Of a stretch of 64,000 nt of DNA, positions 40,987 to 48,712 are shown one piece after another. This DNA comes from Scatacola_A faecigallinarum (lineage in GTDB: Bacteria > Pseudomonadota > Alphaproteobacteria > RF32 > CAG-239). The translations under genes and the position numbers were made by a program. The stretch is from assembly GCA_018713605.1 (NCBI GenBank), contig DVOM01000036.1, positions 16,529-80,528 on the forward strand, given 5' to 3'. Position 1 is the first letter of the stretch. The number at the start of each line of letters is the position of its first letter. The notes under the pieces are model-generated. The model saw only the letters and a program-made list of their open reading frames with translations. It was not told where the DNA came from and searched no databases.

Positions 40987-41631
40987 TCAGAAAGCGCCTT
41001 TGTCTTCAAGCGAATCGTAACGTTTGTGAATGCATTGGACGCAGGTTTTGTGCACACCCTGCGTAATGTCATAGATGACAAAACGTCCCTGGCGCCGCGA
41101 GATGACAAAACCGTCGTCTTTCAGCCGTTTGAGATATTGTGAAACCTTGAGCTGTTCGCTGCCGATGCCGTTGACGATTTCGGTAACATTTTGGGGACCG
41201 TAAAGGGTCAAGAACTCCAGAATGCGCATTTTGTCGTAATTGGCAAAGAGCTTGATGCGGTTGGCGGTCATCATGGTATAGTCCGAAGGCAGAATCGCCT
41301 TGACGCCGTCTTCAAGAAAGTAGAAATTGTCGGTCATCATGGCATAGAGTTTGCGCAGACAGGTAAAGATGCTGGCCGGGTATTCTTCGCAGATGTCGTA
41401 ATAGATGAAAATGCCGCGGCGGTTGGTTCTGACCAGGTTAGCCTCGCGCATTTTCTTCAGGCTCTGGGAGATGATGACCTGTTCTTCGCCGAGGGCTTTG
41501 GTTATGGCCGAAACGGAAGAACTGCCGTTGACGTCGAGGTATTCCAAAATGCGCAGGCGCAGCGGGTGGGCAATGTAAGAAATGCCTTTGACGGCTTTGC
41601 GCATGATGTTTTCGGGCAGCTGCTGTTCCAT
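40987..41631 (-). CDS. Tandem ArsR-type double winged-helix regulator
   Basis: A 214-residue protein containing two consecutive ArsR-like winged helices. The first is about 10-75 ('LRLRILEYLDVNGSSSVSAITKAL' and 'QSLKKMREANLVRTNRRGIFIYYDI'), the second about 125-195 ('DKMRILEFLTLYGPQNVTEIVNGI' and 'QYLKRLKDDGFVISRRQGRFVIYDI'). The two halves align with each other, so an internal duplication or fusion produced a monomer that resembles an ArsR dimer. The C-terminal 'HKTCVQCIHKRYD' gives a CxxC that could bind metal. Convergent with the Kef-like gene. Target and signal unknown. Confidence 0.75.
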   Translation of the reverse strand: MEQQLPENIMRKAVKGISYIAHPLRLRILEYLDVNGSSSVSAITKALGEEQVIISQSLKKMREANLVRTNRRGIFIYYDICEEYPASIFTCLRKLYAMMTDNFYFLEDGVKAILPSDYTMMTANRIKLFANYDKMRILEFLTLYGPQNVTEIVNGIGSEQLKVSQYLKRLKDDGFVISRRQGRFVIYDITQGVHKTCVQCIHKRYDSLEDKGAF

Positions 41632-41699
41632 TTGAACCTCTTTTTAATATCTTTCGCTTTTTATATATAGCAGATTTTGCAGGTATTGCAAACAAAAAC

Positions 41700-41725
41700 G
41701 TCCCTCCGGCGGTGACCGGAGGGAC
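41700..41725 (-). terminator. Terminator after the thioredoxin-like lipoprotein gene
   Basis: Perfect 10-bp GC-rich arms GTCCCTCCGG / CCGGAGGGAC with a 6-nt loop, followed on the minus strand by GTTTTTG. It ends the two-gene unit 42686-41747. Confidence 0.8.
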
Positions 41726-41746
41726 AAGGATACTAAAAGCGTTTTA

Positions 41747-42103
41747 TTATTTGAGATAGGGTTTGACATATTCGTCAAATTTGCGGGCGTTGTTTTCGGA
41801 CCAGCCCATGAGGTATTTGCCGCCCATGCAGAACAACGGGGTGCCGATGCTGTTGCCGAGTCTGAACTTTTCGCCGCAGGCTTTGAAGAGTTCAAAGCCG
41901 TTGCCGACATGGATGTTGACCATAGCCATGTTCAGGTTCGGGTATTGCCGGTCAATGTAGTCTATGGCATCGTGGCAATAAGGGCATTCGTTATAGTAGA
42001 AAAAATAGATTTTGCCGTCGTCGAGCGCGGCGGTTTCGGTTTTTTTGCCGCAGCCGCAGACAAGCAGAACGGCGGCAAACAGAGTCAGACAGATTTTGCG
42101 CAT
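41747..42103 (-). CDS. Thioredoxin-fold lipoprotein with CPYC motif
   Basis: A 118-residue protein: signal peptide with a lipobox-like LLVCGC, then 'YFFYYNECPYCHDAIDYIDRQYP', a glutaredoxin/thioredoxin-type active site C40-P-Y-C43. 'SIGTPLFCMGGKYLMGW' contains the cis-proline region. AAGGGG supports the ATG at 42103 rather than 42121. A lipid-anchored disulfide reductase or small-thiol exchange role in the periplasm is likely. It lies 10 bp after the gene at 42114-42686 and is probably co-transcribed. Confidence 0.75.
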   Translation of the reverse strand: MRKICLTLFAAVLLVCGCGKKTETAALDDGKIYFFYYNECPYCHDAIDYIDRQYPNLNMAMVNIHVGNGFELFKACGEKFRLGNSIGTPLFCMGGKYLMGWSENNARKFDEYVKPYLK

Positions 42104-42113
42104 GGTTTTCCCC

Positions 42114-42686
42114 TTATTCAATGCAACAGTCGACGGCTTTGCGAACGAAGGCCTTCATTTTGGAAAGTGCGCCGGTCTTTTCGGCGGCGGCAGGCGCTTC
42201 CCTGACGACGGCGTCGAGTTTGGAAGAAAGTTTTTTGATGTCTTCGGACTTGTCTTCAATCCATTTGATATCGTCGACGTTAAGCATGTTCATGTTCAGT
42301 CCCCAAAACAGGCAGTAAAGTTCATAGGCCTGATTGAAAAGCCTGTAGGCCTCTTCGGGGTGGTTGAGCGACTGCTGTTTGGTGCCGACTTCCATAAGGC
42401 GCATGGACGAGGCCAGCAGATGTTTGGATATGCACCAGACTTCGCCTTCGTAAGAAGGAATTATTTTTTGCATGAGGTTTTTGCGCATTTCGCGAACGTC
42501 CCGAATCAGGTCATAGAAAGAATTTTTACCGGTTTTGGCGCCGGAAAAAACCAGATGTTCCTCAATGGAAATCAGGTTCATGATGGCAATGCTCAAATCC
42601 TGGTCGGAAGACAAATCTTTCGGGTTTACTTTTTTGGAACTGTCGATTTTTTCGACGAACTCCTTAACACTGTCAATTTTTTTCAT
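42114..42686 (-). CDS. Conserved helical protein of unknown function
   Basis: A 190-residue, mainly alpha-helical soluble protein ('DLIRDVREMRKNLMQKIIP', 'SKHLLASSMRLMEVGTKQQSL', 'AYRLFNQAYELYCLFWGLNM'). The first 50 residues are charged, and the C-terminus ends in 'KAVDCCIE'. No family is recognised with confidence. The upstream AT-rich stretch 42690-42770 contains TATATA-type palindromes and probably its promoter. First gene of the unit with the thioredoxin-like lipoprotein. Confidence 0.6.
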   Translation of the reverse strand: MKKIDSVKEFVEKIDSSKKVNPKDLSSDQDLSIAIMNLISIEEHLVFSGAKTGKNSFYDLIRDVREMRKNLMQKIIPSYEGEVWCISKHLLASSMRLMEVGTKQQSLNHPEEAYRLFNQAYELYCLFWGLNMNMLNVDDIKWIEDKSEDIKKLSSKLDAVVREAPAAAEKTGALSKMKAFVRKAVDCCIE

Positions 42687-42851
42687 ATCAGACTCCTTTT
42701 AATGCAATATTTTATACATATCAATATTTCTATATATAGAATATTACATATATTAAAAATGTCAATAATTAATTTTACGAGATTATGCTTGCCAGCTCCG
42801 TGGCGTTTGGGTAGGATTGAAACAAAGTTACAGCGCAAAAACGGATGAAAG

Positions 42852-43172
42852 ATGAAGAACTTTAATCAGAGAGTGTTTGCCATCGTGCGGCGGATTCCGC
42901 GGGGAAAGGTCATGAACTACGGACAGACGGCGCGGCTGGCCGGCAGTCCGCATGCGGCGCGCGCCGTCGGTTATGCTCTGCATCAGGCGCGGGCGGAAGA
43001 TAACGTTCCCTGGCAGCGGGTCGTTTATAAGGACGGCGGCATGGCTTTTGCCGATGCCGGACAAAGGGCTTTGCTGGCAGCGGAAGGCGCGGTCTTTACG
43101 GACGAAGGCAAAGTCGACATGGCCGTCTGCGGCTGGGATGCCGCAGAGATTGAGGCTGAACTGTTTTTTTAA
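42852..43172 (+). CDS. Alkyltransferase-like (ATL/MGMT-family) DNA-binding protein
   Basis: A 106-residue protein matching the C-terminal DNA-binding domain of O6-alkylguanine transferases: 'RVFAIVRRIPRGKVMNYGQTARLAGSPHAARAVGYAL'-type region and the active-site motif altered to PWQRVV (the usual PCHRV cysteine replaced by Trp). This is the defining feature of ATL proteins, which bind alkylated guanine without repair and channel it to nucleotide excision repair. Full length for the family. Confidence 0.88.
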   Translation: MKNFNQRVFAIVRRIPRGKVMNYGQTARLAGSPHAARAVGYALHQARAEDNVPWQRVVYKDGGMAFADAGQRALLAAEGAVFTDEGKVDMAVCGWDAAEIEAELFF

Positions 43173-43184
43173 CGCCTGACCGTT

Positions 43185-43742
43185 TCAGCGGCAGAGATTC
43201 CAGAGTTCCTGAAAGCTGCGTCCGGTTTTGCCGGCGGTAAAATGTCCGAAATTGAGATAATCGTGAAAAACGATTTGCGGGTAGGCGGCCAGCAGCCTGT
43301 CTTTGGTTTGGCGTTCGGCCTCGTCATCGTCTTCCGAAAAGATAAGATGGACTTCATCTATGCTGTTTAAGGCTGTCGGTTTGAGGTCGGTTTGCAGAAA
43401 GTCGTCAAATTCCCGTTCCGGGTCCAGCCAGGGGGCGACTAAAATGAGTTTTTCAAGTTTGAGTTTGTGTTCCTGCAAATATTTTATGGCGAATCCACCA
43501 CCGGCGCTGTGCCCGACGAGAAGAGAAAGCTTTTGGGGTTTGAAACATTCGAAAGTTTCTTTCCATTCGGCATAGGACGGGCGGTAAGGATGCGGAAGTT
43601 CCGGCGTCTGGCACTGCCAGCCGGCGCGCAGAAACTGCTGTTGCAACCAGGGCAGCCACCAGGCATTGGAAGGTGACGGGTATTTGGAAAAGAAAAATTC
43701 TTCTTCGGGGCAGATCCCGTGCAGGATAAGTGCGGTTTTCAT
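43185..43742 (-). CDS. RBBP9/YdeN-type alpha/beta hydrolase
   Basis: A 185-residue protein: 'ALILHGICPEEE' at the N-terminus, nucleophile elbow 'LLVGHSAGGGFAIKYL' (GxSxG), 'ILVAPWLDPE', the acid in 'LIFSEDDDE' and the terminal His in 'NFGHFTAG'. This is the compact RBBP9/YdeN serine hydrolase layout. The CGGAGCC upstream and the family start favour the ATG at 43742; the longer frame would overlap the divergent phosphoesterase gene. Substrate unknown. Confidence 0.8.
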   Translation of the reverse strand: MKTALILHGICPEEEFFFSKYPSPSNAWWLPWLQQQFLRAGWQCQTPELPHPYRPSYAEWKETFECFKPQKLSLLVGHSAGGGFAIKYLQEHKLKLEKLILVAPWLDPEREFDDFLQTDLKPTALNSIDEVHLIFSEDDDEAERQTKDRLLAAYPQIVFHDYLNFGHFTAGKTGRSFQELWNLCR

Positions 43743-43827
43743 GGTTGCGGCTCCGTATTTTTCTGTTATAGTGACAAAAGCATTATGCGGTTTCCGCCGC
43801 AAAAAGTCATCTGTTATTTGGGACGAA

Positions 43828-44622
43828 ATGATAAGTATTCCGGTCATATTGGTTATGTTGGGCGCGGCGGCGCTGCTCTGGGGGTTCGGAATTGAACCGA
43901 AACTGCTGAAAACTTCGGTTTACTGCATTCGGCAGCCGGAGCTGGCGGGGCTGAAAATCGTCTTTGCCAGCGACTTCCATGCGGCGCCGGGGCATGAGCG
44001 GCGGCTGCGGAAAATCGTCGGCAGAATTGCCGCGCAGCAAGCGGACATGATTCTGCTCGGCGGCGATTTTGTCAAGGGACGCCGTTTTGAGAAAAGTATG
44101 CCGATTGAAAAGATTGCGCCGATACTGGCAGAGCTGCATGCGCCGCTCGGAGTTTATGCGGTGCTGGGCAATCACGACTGGCGGCGGGACGGGGTGCGGA
44201 TTGCCGACGTTTTGCAAAAACACGGCATTGAAGTTCTGGAAAACGAGAATCGGCGGATTGACCGTTCGGGCGGCAGTTTTTGGCTGGCCGGGCTGGCCGA
44301 TTGCAACATGCGGCGGCCGGATGTGCACAGGGCGTTGGAAAATGCCGGCAATCCGGTTCTGGTAATAACCCATTCGCCGGACATATTTCCGCAGGTGCCG
44401 GAGCGGGCGGCGCTGACGCTGGCCGGACATACCCACGGCGGACAGGTGGCGCTGCCCTGGCTGGGGGCGCTGCTGGTACCGTCCGTTTTCGGCAAAAGGT
44501 ATGAGGGCGGGCTGACGGCGGAAAACGGCAAAAGGCTTTTGGTCAGCCGGGGGCTGGGTACCAGTCTGCTGCCGGTGCGTTTTAACTGCCGGCCGGAGAT
44601 TGTTGTCGTAGAGTTTGAGTAA
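43828..44622 (+). CDS. Membrane-anchored metallophosphoesterase
   Basis: A 264-residue protein: one N-terminal membrane helix (IPVILVMLGAAALLWGFGI), then a calcineurin-like phosphoesterase domain with 'IVFASDFHAAP' (D-x-H), 'LLGGDFVKG', 'YAVLGNHDWRR' (GNHD), 'VITHSPDIF' and 'AGHTHGGQVALPW' (GHTH). All five metal motifs are present. YkuE/YaeI-like proteins of this type act on membrane-linked phosphodiesters; a UDP-2,3-diacylglucosamine hydrolase-like activity (lipid A pathway) is a possible role. Start at 43828 after GGGAC; the in-frame extension to 43666 only reads antisense through the hydrolase gene. Confidence 0.85.
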   Translation: MISIPVILVMLGAAALLWGFGIEPKLLKTSVYCIRQPELAGLKIVFASDFHAAPGHERRLRKIVGRIAAQQADMILLGGDFVKGRRFEKSMPIEKIAPILAELHAPLGVYAVLGNHDWRRDGVRIADVLQKHGIEVLENENRRIDRSGGSFWLAGLADCNMRRPDVHRALENAGNPVLVITHSPDIFPQVPERAALTLAGHTHGGQVALPWLGALLVPSVFGKRYEGGLTAENGKRLLVSRGLGTSLLPVRFNCRPEIVVVEFE

Positions 44623-44634
44623 CTGAAACGCCGG

Positions 44635-44895
44635 TCAGACCGTTTTTTCGTCCTTTTCGGGGTTGAAATCAAAGCGCCAGCCGTAAAAATCTATCAGCGC
44701 CAGCAAATCGCCCCATGCAACGTTGCCTTTGCCGATTTCTATCCGGTCGATTACTTCCGCTTTAAGGCCTGTACGGCGGGCGACGTATTCCAAGGTCAGC
44801 TGCTGGTCGTGCCGCCGGGCAAAGAGTTGCAGACCCAGGCGGCGGCGCAGAATGCGGCGCGGGTTTTCCGTACGCGGGTTGTATTCAAATGACAT
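44635..44895 (-). CDS. Small XRE-family HTH protein
   Basis: An 86-residue protein with a single Cro/C1-type HTH at about 22-70 ('LGLQLFARRHDQQLTLEYVARRTGL', 'VIDRIEIGKGNVAWGDLLALIDFYGW'). No additional domain. GAAGGAGT lies before the ATG. The small RNA candidate at 44926-45101 lies directly upstream on the same strand and ends in a strong terminator, so the RNA may be a leader that attenuates this gene, or an independent sRNA. Confidence 0.75.
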   Translation of the reverse strand: MSFEYNPRTENPRRILRRRLGLQLFARRHDQQLTLEYVARRTGLKAEVIDRIEIGKGNVAWGDLLALIDFYGWRFDFNPEKDEKTV

Positions 44896-44925
44896 GATGT
44901 CCGACTCCTTCTAATGTTTTGTCGT

Positions 44926-45101
44926 AAAACAAAACCACCTTACTTTGAGTAAGGTGGGAGGAGTTCGAAGCTGCAAATAGACAGTGTGCTGATTCGTCCG
45001 CAAAGCGGCTTATATCGCACCATCCTCCCTTACAGGAGGTTATTACGGTTCTATTTGATGAGCTTCGACACTCCGTTATCAGCTTAACCGTTTCTGATAA
45101 C
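44926..45101 (-). ncRNA. Structured small RNA or leader RNA candidate
   Basis: On the minus strand, downstream of a consensus promoter, the predicted transcript has these parts. (1) A 5' hairpin GUUAUCAG / CUGAUAAC. (2) A 16-bp long-range closing stem between 45068-45050 (UCGAAGCU, then CAAAUAGA) and 44981-44965 (UCUAUUUG, then AGCUUCGA). (3) Inner hairpins CCUCC/GGAGG and CCGC/GCGG and a GUGC/GCAC pairing. (4) A C/U-rich CUCCUCCCACC. (5) A perfect 10-bp terminator stem CCACCTTACT / AGTAAGGTGG (44957-44935) followed by TTTTGTTTT. It does not look like 6S, 4.5S, tmRNA or a riboswitch that I know. Confidence 0.65.
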
Positions 45102-45108
45102 AGGAGTG

Positions 45109-45136
45109 ATTATAGAGGCAAAATTCTATTTTGCAA
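45109..45136 (-). promoter_or_regulatory. Promoter of the small RNA candidate
   Basis: Minus strand: -35 TTGCAA (45136-45131), 16-bp spacer, -10 TATAAT (45114-45109). A start about 7 nt downstream falls at about 45101, exactly where the first hairpin of the RNA begins. Confidence 0.7.
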
Positions 45137-45153
45137 CGAAGAAATTCCGGCGG

Positions 45154-45435
45154 TCAGTCGACGATAATTTCGGGTTTGGTATCTTTGCCGAAGCACATGC
45201 GCCTGTCGATACCGCGGGTTTGGCAGTCGAGTGTACGGTCGCTGTCCGGCAGGTCGTCGGCATTGCCGAGGTTGTACATGTCCTGCTCAAAAAGTTCGTC
45301 AAGTTCCGGAACGGTGTCAATCAGCCGTTCTTCGCGCAGAGTTTTAACCTCAAAGTCCTTTTCGTCGTCGGGGGTAAAATTCTGGTCGGAGTAGTCGCGG
45401 ACTTTTACCGGTTCGTTAATTTTTCCCGTAATCAT
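45154..45435 (-). CDS. Acidic protein of unknown function
   Basis: A 93-residue, strongly acidic and probably partly disordered protein ('DYSDQNFTPDDEKDFEVKTLREERL', 'ELDELFEQDMYNLGNADDLPDSDR'). Two cysteines lie in 'LDCQTRGIDRRMCFG'. No domain is recognised. A GGGAG ribosome site precedes the ATG. It follows the pirin gene by 23 bp and may be co-transcribed with it. Confidence 0.55.
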   Translation of the reverse strand: MITGKINEPVKVRDYSDQNFTPDDEKDFEVKTLREERLIDTVPELDELFEQDMYNLGNADDLPDSDRTLDCQTRGIDRRMCFGKDTKPEIIVD

Positions 45436-45458
45436 ATTTTTTCTCCCGAGAAGTTGCG

Positions 45459-46166
45459 TTATTTCGGCAGGTTGAAGAGCAGAAAGTCTGATTCTGCGTC
45501 GACCCCGCGCAGCTGCAAGGTTGCATTCTCGTCTTCAACGGCCATGCCGTCGCCGGCAACCATTATTTGTCCGTTGAGAACCAGGCTTCCCCGGGCGACG
45601 TGCAGCCAGTATTTCCGGTTCGGTTCAAGTTTGTAGACGATTTCGGCATTTTCCTGAAGCAGGGTGCGGAGGATTTCGCAATTCTGCTGAATGATAAAAG
45701 AGTTGTGGCGGCCGTCCGGCGTGGCGACGCAGCAAAGACGGTTAAGCATGTCGTCTTCGGTAAAATGCCTGTGGCCATAGGTCGGCTTAATGTCTTCGAT
45801 GTCGGGAAGAATCCAGATTTGCAGAAAATGCAGAGGCTTGTCCGCCGAGGCGTTTAGTTCGCTGTGATAAACGCCGGTGCCTGCCGACATTTTCTGGATA
45901 TCGCCCGGTTTGAGCAGCGCTTTTTGCCCTATGCTGTCTTTGTGCTCAAGCTCGCCGTCAAGGACGATGCTTATAATTTCCATGTTGGCGTGGGGGTGCA
46001 TGTTGAAACCGGTGCCGGGCGCGAAAACGTCGTCGTTAATAACGCGCAGGACGCCGAATCCCATGTGCTCCGGGTCATAATAGCCGCTGAACGAAAAGGT
46101 ATGATAACTGTCGAGCCAGCCGATTTGCGTATGGCCGCGTTCGTTGGCAGGTCTTAGTGTGAACAT
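45459..46166 (-). CDS. Pirin-family bicupin
   Basis: A 235-residue bicupin: 'SYHTFSFSGYYDPEHMGFGVLRVINDDVF', 'GFNMHPHANMEIISIVLDGELEHKDS' (metal His-His-His/Glu set) and 'SAGTGVYHSELNAS' are the pirin/YhhW motifs. E. coli YhhW has quercetinase activity; a redox-sensing role is also known for pirins. The ATG at 46166 with GGGAG 8 bp upstream is preferred to the longer frame to 46229. Divergent from the LTA-synthase-family gene. Confidence 0.88.
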   Translation of the reverse strand: MFTLRPANERGHTQIGWLDSYHTFSFSGYYDPEHMGFGVLRVINDDVFAPGTGFNMHPHANMEIISIVLDGELEHKDSIGQKALLKPGDIQKMSAGTGVYHSELNASADKPLHFLQIWILPDIEDIKPTYGHRHFTEDDMLNRLCCVATPDGRHNSFIIQQNCEILRTLLQENAEIVYKLEPNRKYWLHVARGSLVLNGQIMVAGDGMAVEDENATLQLRGVDAESDFLLFNLPK

Positions 46167-46321
46167 CTTTTTTTCTCCCGAAAGATTATGCTGGTTTGTA
46201 TATAACACCGGCTTTCCGGGTTTCAACAAGACGAAGTCTGCGAAAGTTTTATTTTCCGACTGTTCAAATTAATATCTCTGTAGTATAAGCAAACAAGTTG
46301 CGTATCTGCCGGGAGAAATCG

Positions 46322-48199
46322 ATGTATATTTTGCGCAGGCTTTTGCCTTTCGGTGTTTTCAGCATCGGGCTGGAACTGCTTTATAAAACCGGACTGATGG
46401 CATTTGAGGCCGATAAGCCGGATTTTGCCGCAGCCGAACTTTTGAAAACTTTCGGCGTGATGTTGCTGACGACGGCTATAGCCACGCTGTATATGCTTAT
46501 TCCCTATATGCTGTTTTTGCTGGCGCTGCCCGCGGCGCGCCGGAACGGAAAACTTGACCGTGCCGTGACGGTGTTTATGTATGCGTCTTTTGTGTTTGCG
46601 CTGTTGTTTGAGAAGACTGCGTCTTTTGTGTTCTGGGATGAATTTTCGGCAGCGTTCAACTTTATTGCCGTCGATTATCTGGTTTATACCAACGAGGTTA
46701 TTGCCAACATTTATCAGTCGTATCCGGTTAATCTGATTTTGTCGGCGCTGCTGGCGGCAACGGCGGCAATCGTTTGGCTTACGAAGCGGTTTCTTTTTCC
46801 GGCTTCCGGAGGCTGCGGGCCGCGCTGCCGATTATCTGCCGCCGCCGTTTATGCGCTGTTGTGTCTGGCAGCGTACCGGTTTGTCGATATGGCAAATTTG
46901 GAAGCAAACCGGAATTTTTACAATGCAGAAATTTCCAAAAACGGAACCTACAGCCTGTTTTCGGCCTTTTTGAAAAACGAGCTGGATTATGCCAGTTTTT
47001 ATCCGGTGCAGGACGTACGCGAGAATCTGAAAATTCTGCATAAAAAGTTTGCCGCGCCGAATGTTCGTTTTCTGGCGCCGGAAAAGGGAATTTCACGGCA
47101 TATCGGTTCGTATCGGCCGGAGAACCGGGCCAATGTGATTGTGGTGCTGATGGAAAGCATGAGCGCCAAGTATCTGGACGAGAATCAGCCGGAAGGCATG
47201 CCCGAGATTACGCCGAATCTGAGCCGCCTTTCCCGCGAGGGGCTGTTTTTCAGCAATGCCTATGCAACCGGTACGCGTTCGGTGCGGGGAATCGAAGCGG
47301 TAACGCTGTCGGTGCCGCCGCTGCCCGGAATGTCGATTGTCCGCCGCCAGAAAAACGAAAACCTGTTTAATATCGGTTCGGTTTTTGCGGAAAAGGGATA
47401 TGACAATAAATGGATTTACGGCGGCTACGGGTATTTTGACAATATGAACTATTTTTTCGGCCATAACGGTTTTCAGGTTGTTGACCGCACGGTATGGGAC
47501 AAGGACGAGGTTACTTTTGCCAATGCCTGGGGGGCGGCGGACGAAGACGCTTTTGCCAAGGTTATTCGCGAAGCGGACAAGTCCTATGCGGCGGGCAAGC
47601 CGTTTTTGACCGTGCTGCTGACGATTTCCAATCATCGGCCGTACACTTATCCGGATGGGCGGATAGACATTCCGTCCGAGAAAGGCGGGCGGCTCGGCGG
47701 CGTGAAATATGCCGACTATGCCGTCGGACAGTTTGTGAAAGAGGCCAAATCGAAACCCTGGTTTGACAATACCCTGTTCGTGTTTGTGGCCGATCATACG
47801 GCCGGGGCGGCAGGCAAGGAGGAAATCAGTCTTGAGGGGCATCATATTCCGTTTATCATCTATGCGCCGAAACTGGTCAAAGCGCGGCGAATTGACATGC
47901 CGGTCAGTCAGATTGACGTTTTGCCGACGCTGCTCGGGCTGTTGAATTTTGACTATGACAGCCGTTTTTACGGGCAGGACGCGCTGTCGGCGGATTATGA
48001 GCCGCGTTTTTTTGTCAGCAATTATCAGAAAGTCGGGTATGTAAAGAACGGCGTGAACGTGATTTTGAAACCGGTTCGCCGCTTTTCATACGAGCCGGGC
48101 GACGCCGACCCGAAAACCGTGGACGAAAACCTGAAAGAGGGAATCGCATTTTATCAGCAGGCCGACCGTTGGGAAGAAAATATGCGACACGGCGAATAA
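46322..48199 (+). CDS. LTA-synthase-family phosphotransferase (sulfatase fold)
   Basis: A 625-residue membrane enzyme: five N-terminal helices (residues 1-190), then a periplasmic sulfatase-fold domain with 'VIVVLMESMSAKYLDEN' (metal Glu), 'SNAYATGTRSVRGIEAV' (catalytic Thr) and 'TLFVFVADHTAG' (metal Asp-His). Members transfer phosphoglycerol or phosphoethanolamine groups. In a Gram-negative the likely targets are membrane-derived glucans (OpgB-like) or another envelope glycan. GGGAGA supports 46322 as start. Followed by a strong terminator. Confidence 0.82.
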   Translation: MYILRRLLPFGVFSIGLELLYKTGLMAFEADKPDFAAAELLKTFGVMLLTTAIATLYMLIPYMLFLLALPAARRNGKLDRAVTVFMYASFVFALLFEKTASFVFWDEFSAAFNFIAVDYLVYTNEVIANIYQSYPVNLILSALLAATAAIVWLTKRFLFPASGGCGPRCRLSAAAVYALLCLAAYRFVDMANLEANRNFYNAEISKNGTYSLFSAFLKNELDYASFYPVQDVRENLKILHKKFAAPNVRFLAPEKGISRHIGSYRPENRANVIVVLMESMSAKYLDENQPEGMPEITPNLSRLSREGLFFSNAYATGTRSVRGIEAVTLSVPPLPGMSIVRRQKNENLFNIGSVFAEKGYDNKWIYGGYGYFDNMNYFFGHNGFQVVDRTVWDKDEVTFANAWGAADEDAFAKVIREADKSYAAGKPFLTVLLTISNHRPYTYPDGRIDIPSEKGGRLGGVKYADYAVGQFVKEAKSKPWFDNTLFVFVADHTAGAAGKEEISLEGHHIPFIIYAPKLVKARRIDMPVSQIDVLPTLLGLLNFDYDSRFYGQDALSADYEPRFFVSNYQKVGYVKNGVNVILKPVRRFSYEPGDADPKTVDENLKEGIAFYQQADRWEENMRHGE

Positions 48200-48202
48200 A
48201 TA

Positions 48203-48236
48203 AAAAAACCGCTCGGATGAGCGGCTTTTTTTATTT
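48203..48236. terminator. Bidirectional terminator between convergent genes
   Basis: Stem CCGCTC / GAGCGG with loop GGAT, preceded by seven A and followed by seven T. It serves the LTA-synthase-like gene and the lipoprotein gene at 48231-48518, whose stop lies in its edge. Confidence 0.88.
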
Positions 48237-48518
48237 TTCGACAATTGGTTTGGGCGCCGAAGCCTGACTGCGAATATTGTAGGGAACAACTTCTTTTTTG
48301 CCTTCGACCTCCATTTGCGGGTCGACAAAGCTGATAGTGCCTTTTTCGTAGAAATAAAAGTCGCGGCGGATGCGGGCCTTGTCTTTAATCGACAGTTCGT
48401 TCCATTCCTTTTCGGTCATGCCGTAGGGATAGGTTTCCTTTGGCTGGGGCAGCGGCTGCGGTTCGGAAGCGCAGGCGGAAACCAAAAGCATTAAACCCAT
48501 TGCTAACAGTTTTTTCAT
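48231..48518 (-). CDS. Small lipoprotein of unknown function
   Basis: A 95-residue lipoprotein with a clear signal peptide and lipobox (LLVSAC). The mature part starts 'ASEPQPLPQPKETYPYGMTEKEWNELS', a proline-rich linker followed by a short helical, basic region. Only about 77 residues after lipidation, so a small outer- or inner-membrane accessory. Family not recognised. Confidence 0.65.
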   Translation of the reverse strand: MKKLLAMGLMLLVSACASEPQPLPQPKETYPYGMTEKEWNELSIKDKARIRRDFYFYEKGTISFVDPQMEVEGKKEVVPYNIRSQASAPKPIVEK

Positions 48519-48712
48519 AGTTCTTTCTTCCTTTCCATTATCAGCCAGTATTCTAATCTCAAATTAAGATTATGCCATTTTATTGTTTTCTTTTCTACAA
48601 AAAATTTGCTTTTATACGGCGTTTTTAATTGCGGGCGGCTGAAAAATATGATATTTTGTCCGGGATTTTGATTAAGTATTTTCTGATGTATAATTATAAA
48701 ATTTTAAGTAAC

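Noticed and set aside
44926..45101. Known RNA classes (6S, tmRNA, 4.5S, common riboswitches) considered for the structured RNA
   Set aside because: No tag-peptide frame, no GGAAG-type SRP loop, no long open 6S bubble and no recognisable riboswitch core were seen; kept as unassigned.
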